A DNA stretch of 64,000 nucleotides from Larkinella bovis (GTDB lineage: Bacteria > Bacteroidota > Bacteroidia > Cytophagales > Spirosomataceae), in the NCBI RefSeq assembly GCF_042655385.1, contig NZ_JBHSMA010000016.1:1-64000 (forward strand), written 5' to 3'. Positions 7,621-15,889 of this stretch are shown here, in pieces (positions within the stretch are counted from its first letter, which is position 1; each line of letters opens with the position of its first letter). Under the pieces are notes generated by a model. It was not told where the DNA came from, made no database searches, and saw only the letters and a list, made by a program, of their open reading frames with translations. A program made the translations under genes and the position numbers.

Positions 7621-9030
7621 TTATTTTCTCCAAAATAAATACATCATTCCCAGAATCATGACGATCAGCAGGATATTTACCCCCCGCCGGAGCAATTCCT
7701 GAACATTAATCGGCTGGGCCGAACTGTCGACTTGCTCGATTCCGGTATAAATCGAACCGGGCAAACTGACCCGTACCGTATCGCCTTCGGGCACAGCCGT
7801 GCCGCCCACGCGCAGAGTAATGGCCGAGCGCAGGGTATCATACTGCTGCTTTTTCAGGTCAAAATAAATCCACTGAAAATACGACGACAGGGGAAAATGA
7901 CCGTTTTGCCGGGGCACAAGGGCGTACGTAAAATTCTTGTACCCCGATACATGGCCGCCGGTCCGGTTGATCACTTCCTTTTCGGCAGGTGGAAAAATGT
8001 CGAAGGGCGTGGAACCGGGCACGACCGGGGCGGGTACGGATGCCAGGTTCCCTTCCCCCGTGATTCGGAAATTATACTGTACGCTCTGACCCACCGCCGG
8101 ATTTTTCCGCAAGATATTTTCGATCAGCCGGAACTGCCCGACGGGCACACGGTCGCGCAACGGATGGGGCGGCAGGGGGCTTACAGCAATGGATAACGGG
8201 CGCGTCGTATAGCCCACAATTTCTTTTTTCCGCTCCCCACCCGGTTTGACCGCCGGACGGAGTTGCTGCAACTTCAGGGTAACCGACGGAATCTGGATCG
8301 GCTCTTTGTTCAACGGGAAAAAAGTGGCCTGATAAATCCGGTATTCGGCATACCGCTTGCCGTTGAAAAAAACCGGGTGCCGCGACAAGTCCGAAATGCC
8401 TTCGTTTTCTTCCCAGCAATTGGGCGGACGCAGTATTTTCAGCAGTTGTTGAAGCTGTTGATCAAGTTCATAAAATGTTAACTCAAACGGGTAGGATTCG
8501 GCCACAAAAAAAGACAATTTTAGCGAAAAGCCTTCGCCCGTATAAACGGTGGTCTTTGACGTACTGACAGACAGGAAAACGTCATTCCGGTCGATGGGGC
8601 CGGGCGGTGCCACAAAGGTCGCGACCGAGTCGGCAGAAATGGCTGCGGGCCGGACGGTGATGATGACTTCTTCGGACTCAATGGTGGTTTCGCCAACCAC
8701 TAGCTTGAAAGGAGGCAAACGATACTGGCCCGGGCGAGTAGCCGTATACGATTGCGTAATTACCTGTGAAACAACGGTTTTCCCATTCACTTCGGTGGGC
8801 GTCACGCTGGTTGTCGTTCCTTTTTTGATAAACCCCTGGATAGGCGGAAAATTGACAACGGGCCGGGAATCGCTGTTTTTAATGACGACCGAGATGAAAA
8901 AGGGCCGTTCAATCGAAATATCCGTTTCACCCAATTCTATAGCCATCGACGGCGCCTGCGCTAACAGATTCATGCTCAGTAGGCCGTGAAAAAATAATGC
9001 AAATAAAAATTGGAATTTTAGAAATTTCAT
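7621..9030 (-). CDS. batD: BatD family protein
   Basis: A 469-residue exported, membrane-anchored protein of the BatD (oxygen tolerance) family. A signal peptide covers about 1-25. The bulk (about 30-440) is a string of beta-rich Ig-like domains, with the N-terminal SVVIKNSDSRPVVNFPP block typical of BatD. One C-terminal helix (about 448-465) is followed by a short WRK tail. BatD normally sits with BatA/B/C/E and a MoxR ATPase; none of these is present here, so this copy is detached from the Bat operon and precedes aroC. It could be a second, divergent BatD paralogue. The molecular function is not established. Confidence 0.82.
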   Translation of the reverse strand: MKFLKFQFLFALFFHGLLSMNLLAQAPSMAIELGETDISIERPFFISVVIKNSDSRPVVNFPPIQGFIKKGTTTSVTPTEVNGKTVVSQVITQSYTATRPGQYRLPPFKLVVGETTIESEEVIITVRPAAISADSVATFVAPPGPIDRNDVFLSVSTSKTTVYTGEGFSLKLSFFVAESYPFELTFYELDQQLQQLLKILRPPNCWEENEGISDLSRHPVFFNGKRYAEYRIYQATFFPLNKEPIQIPSVTLKLQQLRPAVKPGGERKKEIVGYTTRPLSIAVSPLPPHPLRDRVPVGQFRLIENILRKNPAVGQSVQYNFRITGEGNLASVPAPVVPGSTPFDIFPPAEKEVINRTGGHVSGYKNFTYALVPRQNGHFPLSSYFQWIYFDLKKQQYDTLRSAITLRVGGTAVPEGDTVRVSLPGSIYTGIEQVDSSAQPINVQELLRRGVNILLIVMILGMMYLFWRK

Positions 9031-9046
9031 CTTTAAATTTGAGCAA

Positions 9047-9054
9047 CAAAAATA
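9047..9054 (-). promoter_or_regulatory. candidate -7 box for batD
   Basis: On the minus strand this reads TATTTTTG, a full TAnnTTTG match, 16 bases before the batD ATG at 9030. The -33 element is weak. Confidence 0.45.
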
Positions 9055-9168
9055 ACCAGAATGCGTTACAATTTTGAAGATTCCGACGGATCATTTCGAA
9101 TCCGCCGGGTATCTTTTTGAATGTGGAGTAGATCCTCAAAACTCTAACCAAAAAATGTAGTATGTAGT

Positions 9169-9372
9169 ATGGCAACAATGCTGGAGTACATCAAGACGAT
9201 CCTTCAAAAAGTCAGCTTTGACAAGAAATTGTTTGAGAAGGAGTTGAAAAAAGCCATTGGCCTTCTCATACCTGAGGAGGTGAAACAACTAAAATCCTGG
9301 TGCTACGAGAAATTTAGTAATTTATATCTTTCCGTTCTTAACCGATGTTTTTACAGGCGAAAGCTTGCCTAG
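9169..9372 (+). CDS. small conserved-looking hypothetical protein
   Basis: A 67-residue basic protein with no signal peptide, beginning MATMLEYIKTIL. A second in-frame ATG at 9178 (MLEYIK) is an equally good start. It is rich in Lys, Glu and Leu in the first 45 residues, predicting amphipathic helices, and has an aromatic/Cys pair near the end (WCYEKF, RCFYRR). The ORF ends 21 bases before a strong bidirectional terminator, which supports it as a real transcription unit. Function unknown; I cannot assign a domain. Confidence 0.6.
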   Translation: MATMLEYIKTILQKVSFDKKLFEKELKKAIGLLIPEEVKQLKSWCYEKFSNLYLSVLNRCFYRRKLA

Positions 9373-9393
9373 ACTCGGTTCAACGCCCGAGAC

Positions 9394-9425
9394 AAAAAAG
9401 GTCGGCTTTTGAGCCGACCTTTTTT
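9394..9425. terminator. bidirectional intrinsic terminator
   Basis: A 14-bp perfect stem (AAAAAAGGTCGGCT at 9394-9407, loop TTTG, inverse at 9412-9425) with A/T runs on both ends. It serves both the small plus-strand gene and pyrC on the minus strand. Confidence 0.92.
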
Positions 9426-9429
9426 ATTA

Positions 9430-10764
9430 TTATCGAATAAACCGTAACCGTTTCCCGGTTGATGTTTCGTCAAACCGCCCGTTGGCGTAGGCCAGGTGCC
9501 CCGATACGATCGTATGTGTAACGGTATGGCTAAAAACCGTCCCTTCCAGGGGCGACCAGCCGCACTGGTACTGAATATTTTCTTTCCCGACGGCGGTTTG
9601 CTGGTTCGGATCCACCAGCACCAGGTCAGCCCAGTAGCCTTCCCGGACATATCCCCGCCGGTCAATCTGAAAGCAATCGGCGGGCGCGTGGCTCATTTTT
9701 TCAACGACTTTCTCCAGCGACAGTTTGCCTTGCTGAACGGCTTCCAGCATGAGCAGCAGCGGGTGCTGAACCAGCGGTAAACCGGAAGGAGCCTGCCAGT
9801 AGGGTTGCTGCTTTTCGTCCCAGGTGTGGGGCGCGTGGTCGGTGGCAATAATGTCCAGCCGGTTGTCGAGCAGGGCCTGCCAGAGTTGCGGTTTATGGTG
9901 CGGGGCTTTGATGGCCGGGTTGCATTTGATGAGGTTCCCCAGCCGCGCGTAATCGTCGGCGTCGAACCAGAGGTGGTGCACGCAGACTTCGGCCGTAATC
10001 CGTTTTTCTTTCAACGGCACCGAATTGTCAAACAAAGCCAGTTCATCGGCCGTCGAGATGTGCAGGATATGCAGCCGGGTGTTGTACTTTCGGGCCAGTT
10101 CGACCGCCAGCGACGAGGATTTCAGACAGGCTTCCTCGTTCCGAACGAGTGGGTGGATGGCCGCCGTGGCCGCGTCGCCAAACTGCTCTTTATACCGAAC
10201 CGTATTGACCCGAATCGTGGCTTCATCCTCGCAGTGGGTCGCAATGAGCATCGGGCTTTGCCGGAACACCTCTTCCAGCACCTTCACATTGTCGACCAGC
10301 ATATTGCCCGTCGAAGAACCCATAAAAATCTTGATACCGCAGACGGCTTCGGGGTCGGTTTTCAGCACTTCGTCCAGGTTATCGTTCGAACCGCCCATGA
10401 AAAAGGAATAGTTCGCCAGCGAGGTCCGGGCGGCAATGTCGTACTTCTGCGCCAGCAGTTCCTGCGTCAGCACATTCGGAACAGTGTTGGGCATTTCCAT
10501 GAAACTCGTGACACCCCCGGCCACGGCGGCCCGCGCTTCGGAGTGGATCGTCGCCTTGTGCGTCAACCCGGGTTCGCGGAAATGCACCTGATCGTCGATG
10601 ACCCCGGGCAACAAATACGATCCCTTGGCGTCGATCACGGTTTCTGCGTTCCGGCTCAGCCCGGAACCGATTTGTTCGATCAAACCATCTTTGCAAAAAA
10701 CATCGGTTTCCCGAATGCGGCCCTCGTTCACCAACCGGGCGTTACGGATTAGAATACGGCTCAT
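9430..10764 (-). CDS. pyrC: dihydroorotase
   Basis: A 444-residue class I-type dihydroorotase of the amidohydrolase superfamily. It cyclises carbamoyl-aspartate to dihydroorotate in de novo pyrimidine synthesis (cytosol). The metal site is recognisable: H177 (ATHC), H232/H235 (HILH), D309 (ATDHAPH) and H61. The usual first ligand of the N-terminal HxH pair is Gln: the motif reads DDQ59-V-H61-FREPG, with a CAG codon at 10588-10590. Everything else, including length and the C-terminal ADLVLVDP block, looks functional. It follows hemB on the same strand, and a terminator hairpin ends only 4 bases before its ATG. AllB/hydantoinase-like activity is a less likely alternative. Confidence 0.9.
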   Translation of the reverse strand: MSRILIRNARLVNEGRIRETDVFCKDGLIEQIGSGLSRNAETVIDAKGSYLLPGVIDDQVHFREPGLTHKATIHSEARAAVAGGVTSFMEMPNTVPNVLTQELLAQKYDIAARTSLANYSFFMGGSNDNLDEVLKTDPEAVCGIKIFMGSSTGNMLVDNVKVLEEVFRQSPMLIATHCEDEATIRVNTVRYKEQFGDAATAAIHPLVRNEEACLKSSSLAVELARKYNTRLHILHISTADELALFDNSVPLKEKRITAEVCVHHLWFDADDYARLGNLIKCNPAIKAPHHKPQLWQALLDNRLDIIATDHAPHTWDEKQQPYWQAPSGLPLVQHPLLLMLEAVQQGKLSLEKVVEKMSHAPADCFQIDRRGYVREGYWADLVLVDPNQQTAVGKENIQYQCGWSPLEGTVFSHTVTHTIVSGHLAYANGRFDETSTGKRLRFIR

Positions 10765-10768
10765 GCGA

Positions 10769-10800
10769 TAAAAAAGCAGCGGGAGCTTTTGTGTCCCGCT
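10769..10800 (-). terminator. intrinsic terminator between hemB and pyrC
   Basis: On the minus strand AGCGGGA (10800-10794) pairs with TCCCGCT (10784-10778) around a 9-base loop, followed by GC and six T (10775-10769). The T-run ends 4 bases before the pyrC start codon at 10764, leaving no room for a separate pyrC promoter downstream of it. Confidence 0.8.
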
Positions 10801-10818
10801 ACCGGTTTTGGAAGAATC

Positions 10819-11802
10819 TTACAGTTTTCGGAGTTGCGCCACTTCTTTGGCAAAATACGTCAGGATGATTTTCGCTCCCGCCCGTTTCATAGCCGTCAGC
10901 ACTTCGAGCATGGTCCGCTCGCCGTCGAGCCAGCCGTTGGCGGCAGCCGCCTTGATCATGGCGTATTCCCCGCTCACGTTATAAGCCGCAATCGGCAGGT
11001 CGAAATTGTCATTCAACAATTTGATGATATCCAGGTAAGCCAAAGCCGGTTTCACCATCAGAAAGTCAGCCCCTTCGGCATAGTCCAGCTCGGCCTCGAT
11101 CAGAGCTTCCCGGCTGTTGGCCGGATTCATCTGGTAGGTTTTCTTATCGCCAAACCGTGGAGCCGAATCCAGCGCATCACGGAACGGGCCGTAAAAAGCT
11201 CCGGCGTATTTAGCCGTATAGGCCATGATGGAAACGTTGGTAAAGCCGTCTTTGTCAAGCGCTTCCCGGATGTACCCGATGCGGCCGTCCATCATATCCG
11301 ACGGACCAATAATATCGGCTCCGGCCCGGGCCTGCGCTACCGCCATTTTCCCTAACACCACCAGCGTCTCGTCGTTCACGATTTCGACGCCACCCGGTTT
11401 TTCTTCCACAATGCCATCGTGACCGTCGGAACTGTAGGGGTCCATCGCCACGTCGGTCATCAGGGCGATGTCCGGAAACCGGTTTTTAATGGCTTGCACG
11501 GCTTGCAGGTACAAGCCTTCCGGATTATGGCTTTCTGTCGCGTATTTGTCTTTTTTGCTTTCGGGCAGATTGGGAAACAGGGCAAAGGTCCGCAACCCCA
11601 GATCGACACATTCCTGCATTTCTTCGAGCAACAAATCGAGCGAATACCGGGCCACACCCGGCATCGAGGCAATTTCCGAACGAACCCCTTCGCCTTCCAT
11701 CACGAACATCGGATAAATCAGGTCGTTGAGCGAAAGCGAATTTTCCTGGACTAAATCCCGAATAACGGGCGATTTTCTATTTCTGCGAGGTCTTCTTAGC
11801 AT
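10819..11802 (-). CDS. hemB: porphobilinogen synthase (delta-aminolevulinate dehydratase)
   Basis: A 327-residue HemB. It condenses two 5-aminolevulinate molecules to porphobilinogen in haem synthesis, in the cytosol. The two active-site lysines are present: K198 (YTAKYAG) and the Schiff-base K251 (MVKPALAY). The metal-binding region near residues 120-135 is of the magnesium type (ALMTDVAMDPYSSDG), without the Cys triad of the zinc enzymes. The N-terminal RPRRNRKSPVIRDLVQE opening is typical. A perfect TATCTTTG box lies 24 bases upstream, and a terminator follows the gene. Confidence 0.97.
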   Translation of the reverse strand: MLRRPRRNRKSPVIRDLVQENSLSLNDLIYPMFVMEGEGVRSEIASMPGVARYSLDLLLEEMQECVDLGLRTFALFPNLPESKKDKYATESHNPEGLYLQAVQAIKNRFPDIALMTDVAMDPYSSDGHDGIVEEKPGGVEIVNDETLVVLGKMAVAQARAGADIIGPSDMMDGRIGYIREALDKDGFTNVSIMAYTAKYAGAFYGPFRDALDSAPRFGDKKTYQMNPANSREALIEAELDYAEGADFLMVKPALAYLDIIKLLNDNFDLPIAAYNVSGEYAMIKAAAANGWLDGERTMLEVLTAMKRAGAKIILTYFAKEVAQLRKL

Positions 11803-11825
11803 ACCACTATCCTTTAGTAGGGTAA

Positions 11826-11833
11826 CAAAGATA
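11826..11833 (-). promoter_or_regulatory. -7 box for hemB
   Basis: The minus strand reads TATCTTTG, a full TAnnTTTG match, with an expected start about 18 bases before the hemB ATG at 11802. It suggests hemB is not simply the tail of the two-component transcript. Confidence 0.5.
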
Positions 11834-11846
11834 ACACACAGAAAAG

Positions 11847-12527
11847 TTACGCCATGAGTTTAAATCCTTCGCCGTGCAGGTTAACGATCTGAACCGACTC
11901 GTCGTCTTTCAGATACTTGCGGAGTTTGGTGATGTAAACGTCCATGCTGCGGGCATTAAAGTACGAATCGTCGCCCCAGATCAGTTTCAGGGCAAAGCTG
12001 CGGCTCAGCGGCTGGTTTTTATTCTGGGCGAACAATTTAAGCAACGCGGCCTCCTTACTGGTCAGTTTGACCTCGGTGCCGTTGCGGGAGAGGAGTTGGT
12101 GGGCAAAATCGAAGGAGAACGAACCAATCTGATAGGAAGCGGGTTGCTGGACCTCATCGGTTTTCTGATACCGCCGGAGAATCGCCTGAATCCGGAGCAG
12201 CAGTTCTTCCATGCTGAACGGTTTGGTCATGTAATCGTCGGCACCGATCCGGAACCCCTGAATGGTGTCTTCTTTCATCGACTTGGCGGTCAGGAAGATG
12301 ATCGGGACATCGCGGCCCGACATCCGCACTTCCTTCGCCAGTGAAAAACCGTCTTTTTTGGGCAGCATCACATCGAACAGGCACAGGTCGTAGGTGTAAT
12401 CGACAAACCGCTGCCAGCCCTGATTCCCGTCGGTGGCTAAATCGGTCGTGTATCCTTTCGAGTTCAGGTATTCCTGCAACAACAGACCCAGATTCGGGTC
12501 ATCTTCAACCAGTAAAAGCTTAGGCAT
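11847..12527 (-). CDS. OmpR/PhoB-family response regulator
   Basis: A 226-residue DNA-binding response regulator. The receiver domain (1-120) has acidic pair E8-D9-D10, phospho-acceptor D52 (LFDVMLP), T80 and K102 (TKPF). A winged-helix Trans_reg_C domain spans about 128-226 (SMDVYITKLRKYL recognition region). It is the cognate regulator of the histidine kinase encoded upstream on the same strand; the 99-base gap between them is almost entirely a 25-bp perfect hairpin. The regulon is unknown; the secreted protein divergent from the kinase is a candidate target by position only. Confidence 0.95.
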   Translation of the reverse strand: MPKLLLVEDDPNLGLLLQEYLNSKGYTTDLATDGNQGWQRFVDYTYDLCLFDVMLPKKDGFSLAKEVRMSGRDVPIIFLTAKSMKEDTIQGFRIGADDYMTKPFSMEELLLRIQAILRRYQKTDEVQQPASYQIGSFSFDFAHQLLSRNGTEVKLTSKEAALLKLFAQNKNQPLSRSFALKLIWGDDSYFNARSMDVYITKLRKYLKDDESVQIVNLHGEGFKLMA

Positions 12528-12535
12528 AGTACGTA

Positions 12536-12621
12536 TTCCCTGATCAACCCTGATGTTCCCTGATCAACCCTGATATATAATTATTACACAGAGTTAATCA
12601 GGGAACATCAGGGTTGATCAG
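12536..12621. repeat. tandem plus inverted repeat between kinase and regulator genes
   Basis: Two tandem 20-base units (12536-12555 and 12556-12575; each TTCCCTGATCAACCCTGATR) are followed after a short spacer by a 25-base right arm (12597-12621). The right arm is the exact inverse of 12540-12564. Stem 25/25 bp, loop 32 bases. It occupies most of the gap between the two genes of the operon. There is no T-tract on the minus strand. Confidence 0.85.
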
Positions 12622-12626
12622 AGGAG

Positions 12627-14522
12627 TTATGATTGATGGTATGGTAAAACGACTTCGAATGAACTTCCTTTTCCCAACTGGCTGGTGACCTGAACGGAAC
12701 CGTGGTGTTCTTCCACCATTTTCTTTACGTAACTCAATCCAAGACCGAAGCCTTTGACATCGTGCAAATTACCCGTCGGAACGCGGTAAAATTTCTCGAA
12801 AATCCGGCTAAGCTGGTCTTTCGTCATCCCAATGCCGTGATCGGCCACCGTGATACTGACGCCGTTTTCTACATTCCGCGTCCGGATGGCAATTTGCGGT
12901 TTTTCGGGCGAATATTTGATGGCGTTGTCAAGCAGATTGTACAGAATGTTACTCAGGTGAACATCGTCGGCTTCCACGATTTCGTCGGCAGCTTCGAAAT
13001 CCAGCTGAACCTCGCCCTGTTTTTGTTCAATCTGTAACCCGATTGTATTCAACACATTCCCAATAACATCGTGAATATTGACCGGCGACAGCTTAAGCTT
13101 CACCGTTCCTTTTCCCGCCGTGGCCCGGTCGAGCAGCGCCATTTGCAGCACTTTTTCCACGTGTGTTCCCAGCCGCCGGGTTTCGTCCCGGATGATGCCC
13201 ATGTAACGAGTCAGGCGCGTCGCCGGTTCTTCGGCGGGTTCCAGTCCGTGACTGAGTTGTTCCTGCGCCATTTCCACCGCCAGCGAAATGGTCGAAATCG
13301 GCGTTTTGAACTCGTGCGTCATGTTGTTGATAAAATCGTTCTTGATGTCAGCCAGTTTTTTCTGCCGCATAATCGTATTGATAGCCACGTAAAAACAAGC
13401 CATGATCACCAGCACCAACAGGGCCGAACTCGCCAGAATCGCGCTCATTTTCCGCCAGATAAACTGCTGCTGATCCGGGAAGTAAACGTAGACATAATTG
13501 CCTTTTTCCAGAAAATTGTTCGGAAACAGCACGGCTTTGTAGACCTTCTTTTTATCCGATAACTGACTGGCTGAGTGGGACGCGAACAGGATTTGCGGTT
13601 TGGCCGCCCCCGCGCCCACGTTGGTCCGAACGCCGTATTCAAACGGAATACTGATGCCCCGTTCGGCCATGGCATTCTTCAGCAACGAATCCAGCAGGGG
13701 GCGGTTTACCCGGCTGTCAATCGGGCGATTGGCAAAGAGCAAATCCCGCACCACGCCTTTGACCATTTCCGACTGCTGCTCCACTTTGTTCATACCGGCT
13801 TTGGCCGCAACCGCTGAAACGGCCCCCGGGGGCGAAATACTCCGCTTCGGGCGGAATCGACGCGGCAGGCGGGTTTTACTGCCAGCCGGCTTTTTAAGAA
13901 GCGCTGCACTATCAATTTCCGGCGGGCCATACAGCAACCGCAACTGGCGCTCAAATACCTGATCAACCAGCCGGTTAAACTGCCGTTGCTGTTGAAACTG
14001 CAGGTCCAGCAATTCTTCCGGCCCCAGCGCATCCTGCTGCCGGATCAGGTCTTCAAAATGCTTCTGTTGAACTTCCGACAGCTTCTGAACATCCGAATGA
14101 AACGCGTCAGAGGGCGAAACCTGGGTCTGCTGCCAGATACCGACCGGAACCGGGCCGTTGGCATTGTCCGGTTCGGCAACCAGCGGTTTTGTTTTTTTCT
14201 CCTGCCGCGCCAGAGCGGTTTCTGAAACGCCGACCGGTTTTCTGGACGTGTTTTTTTCTGCCGATTTAGTAGCTGCCGGGCGCGAAATGGCCATTAATTG
14301 TTCTTTCTGCTGTTGCTGATTCATGCGTTGCCGGGCCAGGTGCAGAATCTCCTGCCGCTCCAGCGTCCGGACCACCTCCTGCAACCCATCGGTAACGCGT
14401 GAATCGAACTGTTCTTTCTGCAACGACAGCGCATTGTCGATCCAGTAGAGCTGGAGCGCAATCAGACCCAGTAACCCCACGGTCATCAACACGGCAATCC
14501 AGCGTATGCGTTGTTTTGTCAT
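12627..14522 (-). CDS. sensor histidine kinase
   Basis: A 631-residue membrane histidine kinase. Helix 1 is at about 10-29 and helix 2 at about 358-380, enclosing an unusually long periplasmic sensor region of about 325 residues rich in Gln, Lys and Pro with no domain I recognise. The cytoplasmic part has the HisKA H-box with H403 (NNMTHEFKTP), N-box NLLDNAIKYSP, G1 DHGIGMT and G2 GFGLGLSYVKKM of HATPase_c. It should autophosphorylate H403 and pass phosphate to D52 of the downstream regulator. The signal is unknown. It diverges from the T9SS-type secreted protein gene at 14716. Confidence 0.94.
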   Translation of the reverse strand: MTKQRIRWIAVLMTVGLLGLIALQLYWIDNALSLQKEQFDSRVTDGLQEVVRTLERQEILHLARQRMNQQQQKEQLMAISRPAATKSAEKNTSRKPVGVSETALARQEKKTKPLVAEPDNANGPVPVGIWQQTQVSPSDAFHSDVQKLSEVQQKHFEDLIRQQDALGPEELLDLQFQQQRQFNRLVDQVFERQLRLLYGPPEIDSAALLKKPAGSKTRLPRRFRPKRSISPPGAVSAVAAKAGMNKVEQQSEMVKGVVRDLLFANRPIDSRVNRPLLDSLLKNAMAERGISIPFEYGVRTNVGAGAAKPQILFASHSASQLSDKKKVYKAVLFPNNFLEKGNYVYVYFPDQQQFIWRKMSAILASSALLVLVIMACFYVAINTIMRQKKLADIKNDFINNMTHEFKTPISTISLAVEMAQEQLSHGLEPAEEPATRLTRYMGIIRDETRRLGTHVEKVLQMALLDRATAGKGTVKLKLSPVNIHDVIGNVLNTIGLQIEQKQGEVQLDFEAADEIVEADDVHLSNILYNLLDNAIKYSPEKPQIAIRTRNVENGVSITVADHGIGMTKDQLSRIFEKFYRVPTGNLHDVKGFGLGLSYVKKMVEEHHGSVQVTSQLGKGSSFEVVLPYHQS

Positions 14523-14669
14523 TTTTTATTCCTCTCGGTGCAACATTTGGATGCAAACCACCATCTATTGATTTGTTAGCCCACCTAAAATTACAAAACC
14601 CACGGCCTCACGGCTCAGGAACTCTTATCCTTTTAACAAACTTTAACAACGAAACAATTCGATTTGCCA

Positions 14670-14677
14670 TAGGTTTG
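14670..14677 (+). promoter_or_regulatory. -7 box for secreted protein gene at 14716
   Basis: TAGGTTTG is a full TAnnTTTG match 38 bases before the ATG at 14716. It fixes the start at 14716 rather than the longer in-frame ATG at 14680, which would lie at or upstream of the expected transcript start. Confidence 0.55.
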
Positions 14678-14715
14678 CAGTGTTTTGGGACCGTACTAAA
14701 CAATTACGAATCAAT

Positions 14716-15564
14716 ATGATCACCCCATTTGGAATCCGCTACCGCCTGACCCTGGCGGCTGTGCTGCTGAGCGGTTGGTGGGCTACGGCACAAGCCCAAT
14801 CCAACAAGAAAACGGATACTGACCAAAACCGGGTCAGTGTGAAAATTATCGAGCGCACCAACGGCGACGTGCGCGAAACCGAACGAACCTACCGACTGAA
14901 GGGGATGAAAGACGACGAGCGGGAGGCCTTGGTCAACCGACTGGTGGATTCGATCCGGACCAAACGAGGCAATAACAAGGGCCAGATCACCATCGTGATT
15001 GATGACGGCAACGATTCCAACCTGAATTTCCATTACCGCCAGAACCGCAATCCGGACCGGGTGGCTGAACGGCTTCGCCGGCGCAACAACGATATTACAG
15101 CCCGGCGGCCCAACCGCCCGACGGGTCCGAATGAATTCCGGTTTTACCGGGACGGCGAGTTAATGAAACGGTTTAATTTCGATTCGGACTCCTTGGCTAA
15201 CCGGCTAAAACGGCTGGAATTCAGCTGGCCGGAAAACTTCAGTCAGCGCATGGAAGACTCGTTCCGGAACTGGAGCTGGTCGCTCGACGAAGGGGCGAAA
15301 GCCTCGACGATCCGCAACCTGCAGGTGTATCCGAACAACCCCGAAACGAACCAACTGAATGTTCGGTTTACCGCCCCGGCCAAGGGCGACATCCACATCC
15401 GGGTAACGAACCCCGATGGCAAAGAGATCGCCAAGAAAGACGTCAAAGACTTTTCGGGAAGCTATGCCGGGCAGATCGATATCGACAAAAAAGCCAAGGG
15501 CGTTTACTTTGTCAACGTCACCCAGAACGACGACGGGGCGGTGAAACGGATTGTTATTCCGTAA
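14716..15564 (+). CDS. secreted protein with T9SS type A-like sorting domain
   Basis: A 282-residue exported protein. The signal peptide spans about 1-28 (ending TAQAQS). The middle (30-200) is highly charged, rich in Arg, Asn and Asp, with no domain I know. The last ~80 residues (about 200-282) are a beta-sandwich of the T9SS type A sorting kind, from NLQVYPNNPET to GVYFVNVTQND and a short basic end. It is probably placed on the cell surface or released. It is transcribed divergently from the sensor kinase, so joint control is plausible. The start was chosen by the promoter box and the signal peptide. Function unknown. Confidence 0.75.
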   Translation: MITPFGIRYRLTLAAVLLSGWWATAQAQSNKKTDTDQNRVSVKIIERTNGDVRETERTYRLKGMKDDEREALVNRLVDSIRTKRGNNKGQITIVIDDGNDSNLNFHYRQNRNPDRVAERLRRRNNDITARRPNRPTGPNEFRFYRDGELMKRFNFDSDSLANRLKRLEFSWPENFSQRMEDSFRNWSWSLDEGAKASTIRNLQVYPNNPETNQLNVRFTAPAKGDIHIRVTNPDGKEIAKKDVKDFSGSYAGQIDIDKKAKGVYFVNVTQNDDGAVKRIVIP

Positions 15565-15889
15565 TTTCATCCCGTAAAATCAGCAACTTATCAGACGACG
15601 GCTGAATTTCGTCCCGTCTTTCCGATGGTTTATCTGCTGTTTCAAGCGGTTCAGCTAGTTTTACGAAAAAGATAGGGAAAAGACCGCTTACCTTTACGTT
15701 ACCTTTTACGGATGAGTACGTCTTAACCTACAAAAGGAAGCGTTCAACGTAAGCAGGTCAATACCGTTCATCAATCCGTAGTACCGTTCACACAGTTTTT
15801 AAGAAAAACAAGGTACTATGTATTGCAAGGTACGCTATAAAACCTATATCTTTGTAAAGAACTTAACAAGGGGCAAGCCCGTGAAGAGT
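15565..15889. other. intergenic stretch, promoter of the small secreted gene only
   Basis: This 325-base gap holds no convincing ORF. It contains a near-direct repeat of TTACCTTTACG/TTACCTTTTACG (about 15689-15711) and, at its end, the promoter of the small secreted protein gene. Nothing else is recognised. Confidence 0.5.
15823..15854 (+). promoter_or_regulatory. Bacteroidota promoter of the small secreted protein
   Basis: TTG (15823-15825) and TATCTTTG (15847-15854) are separated by 21 bases, matching the Bacteroidota -33/-7 layout well. The expected start near 15860 lies downstream of the ATG at 15818, so translation must begin at 15890. Confidence 0.7.
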
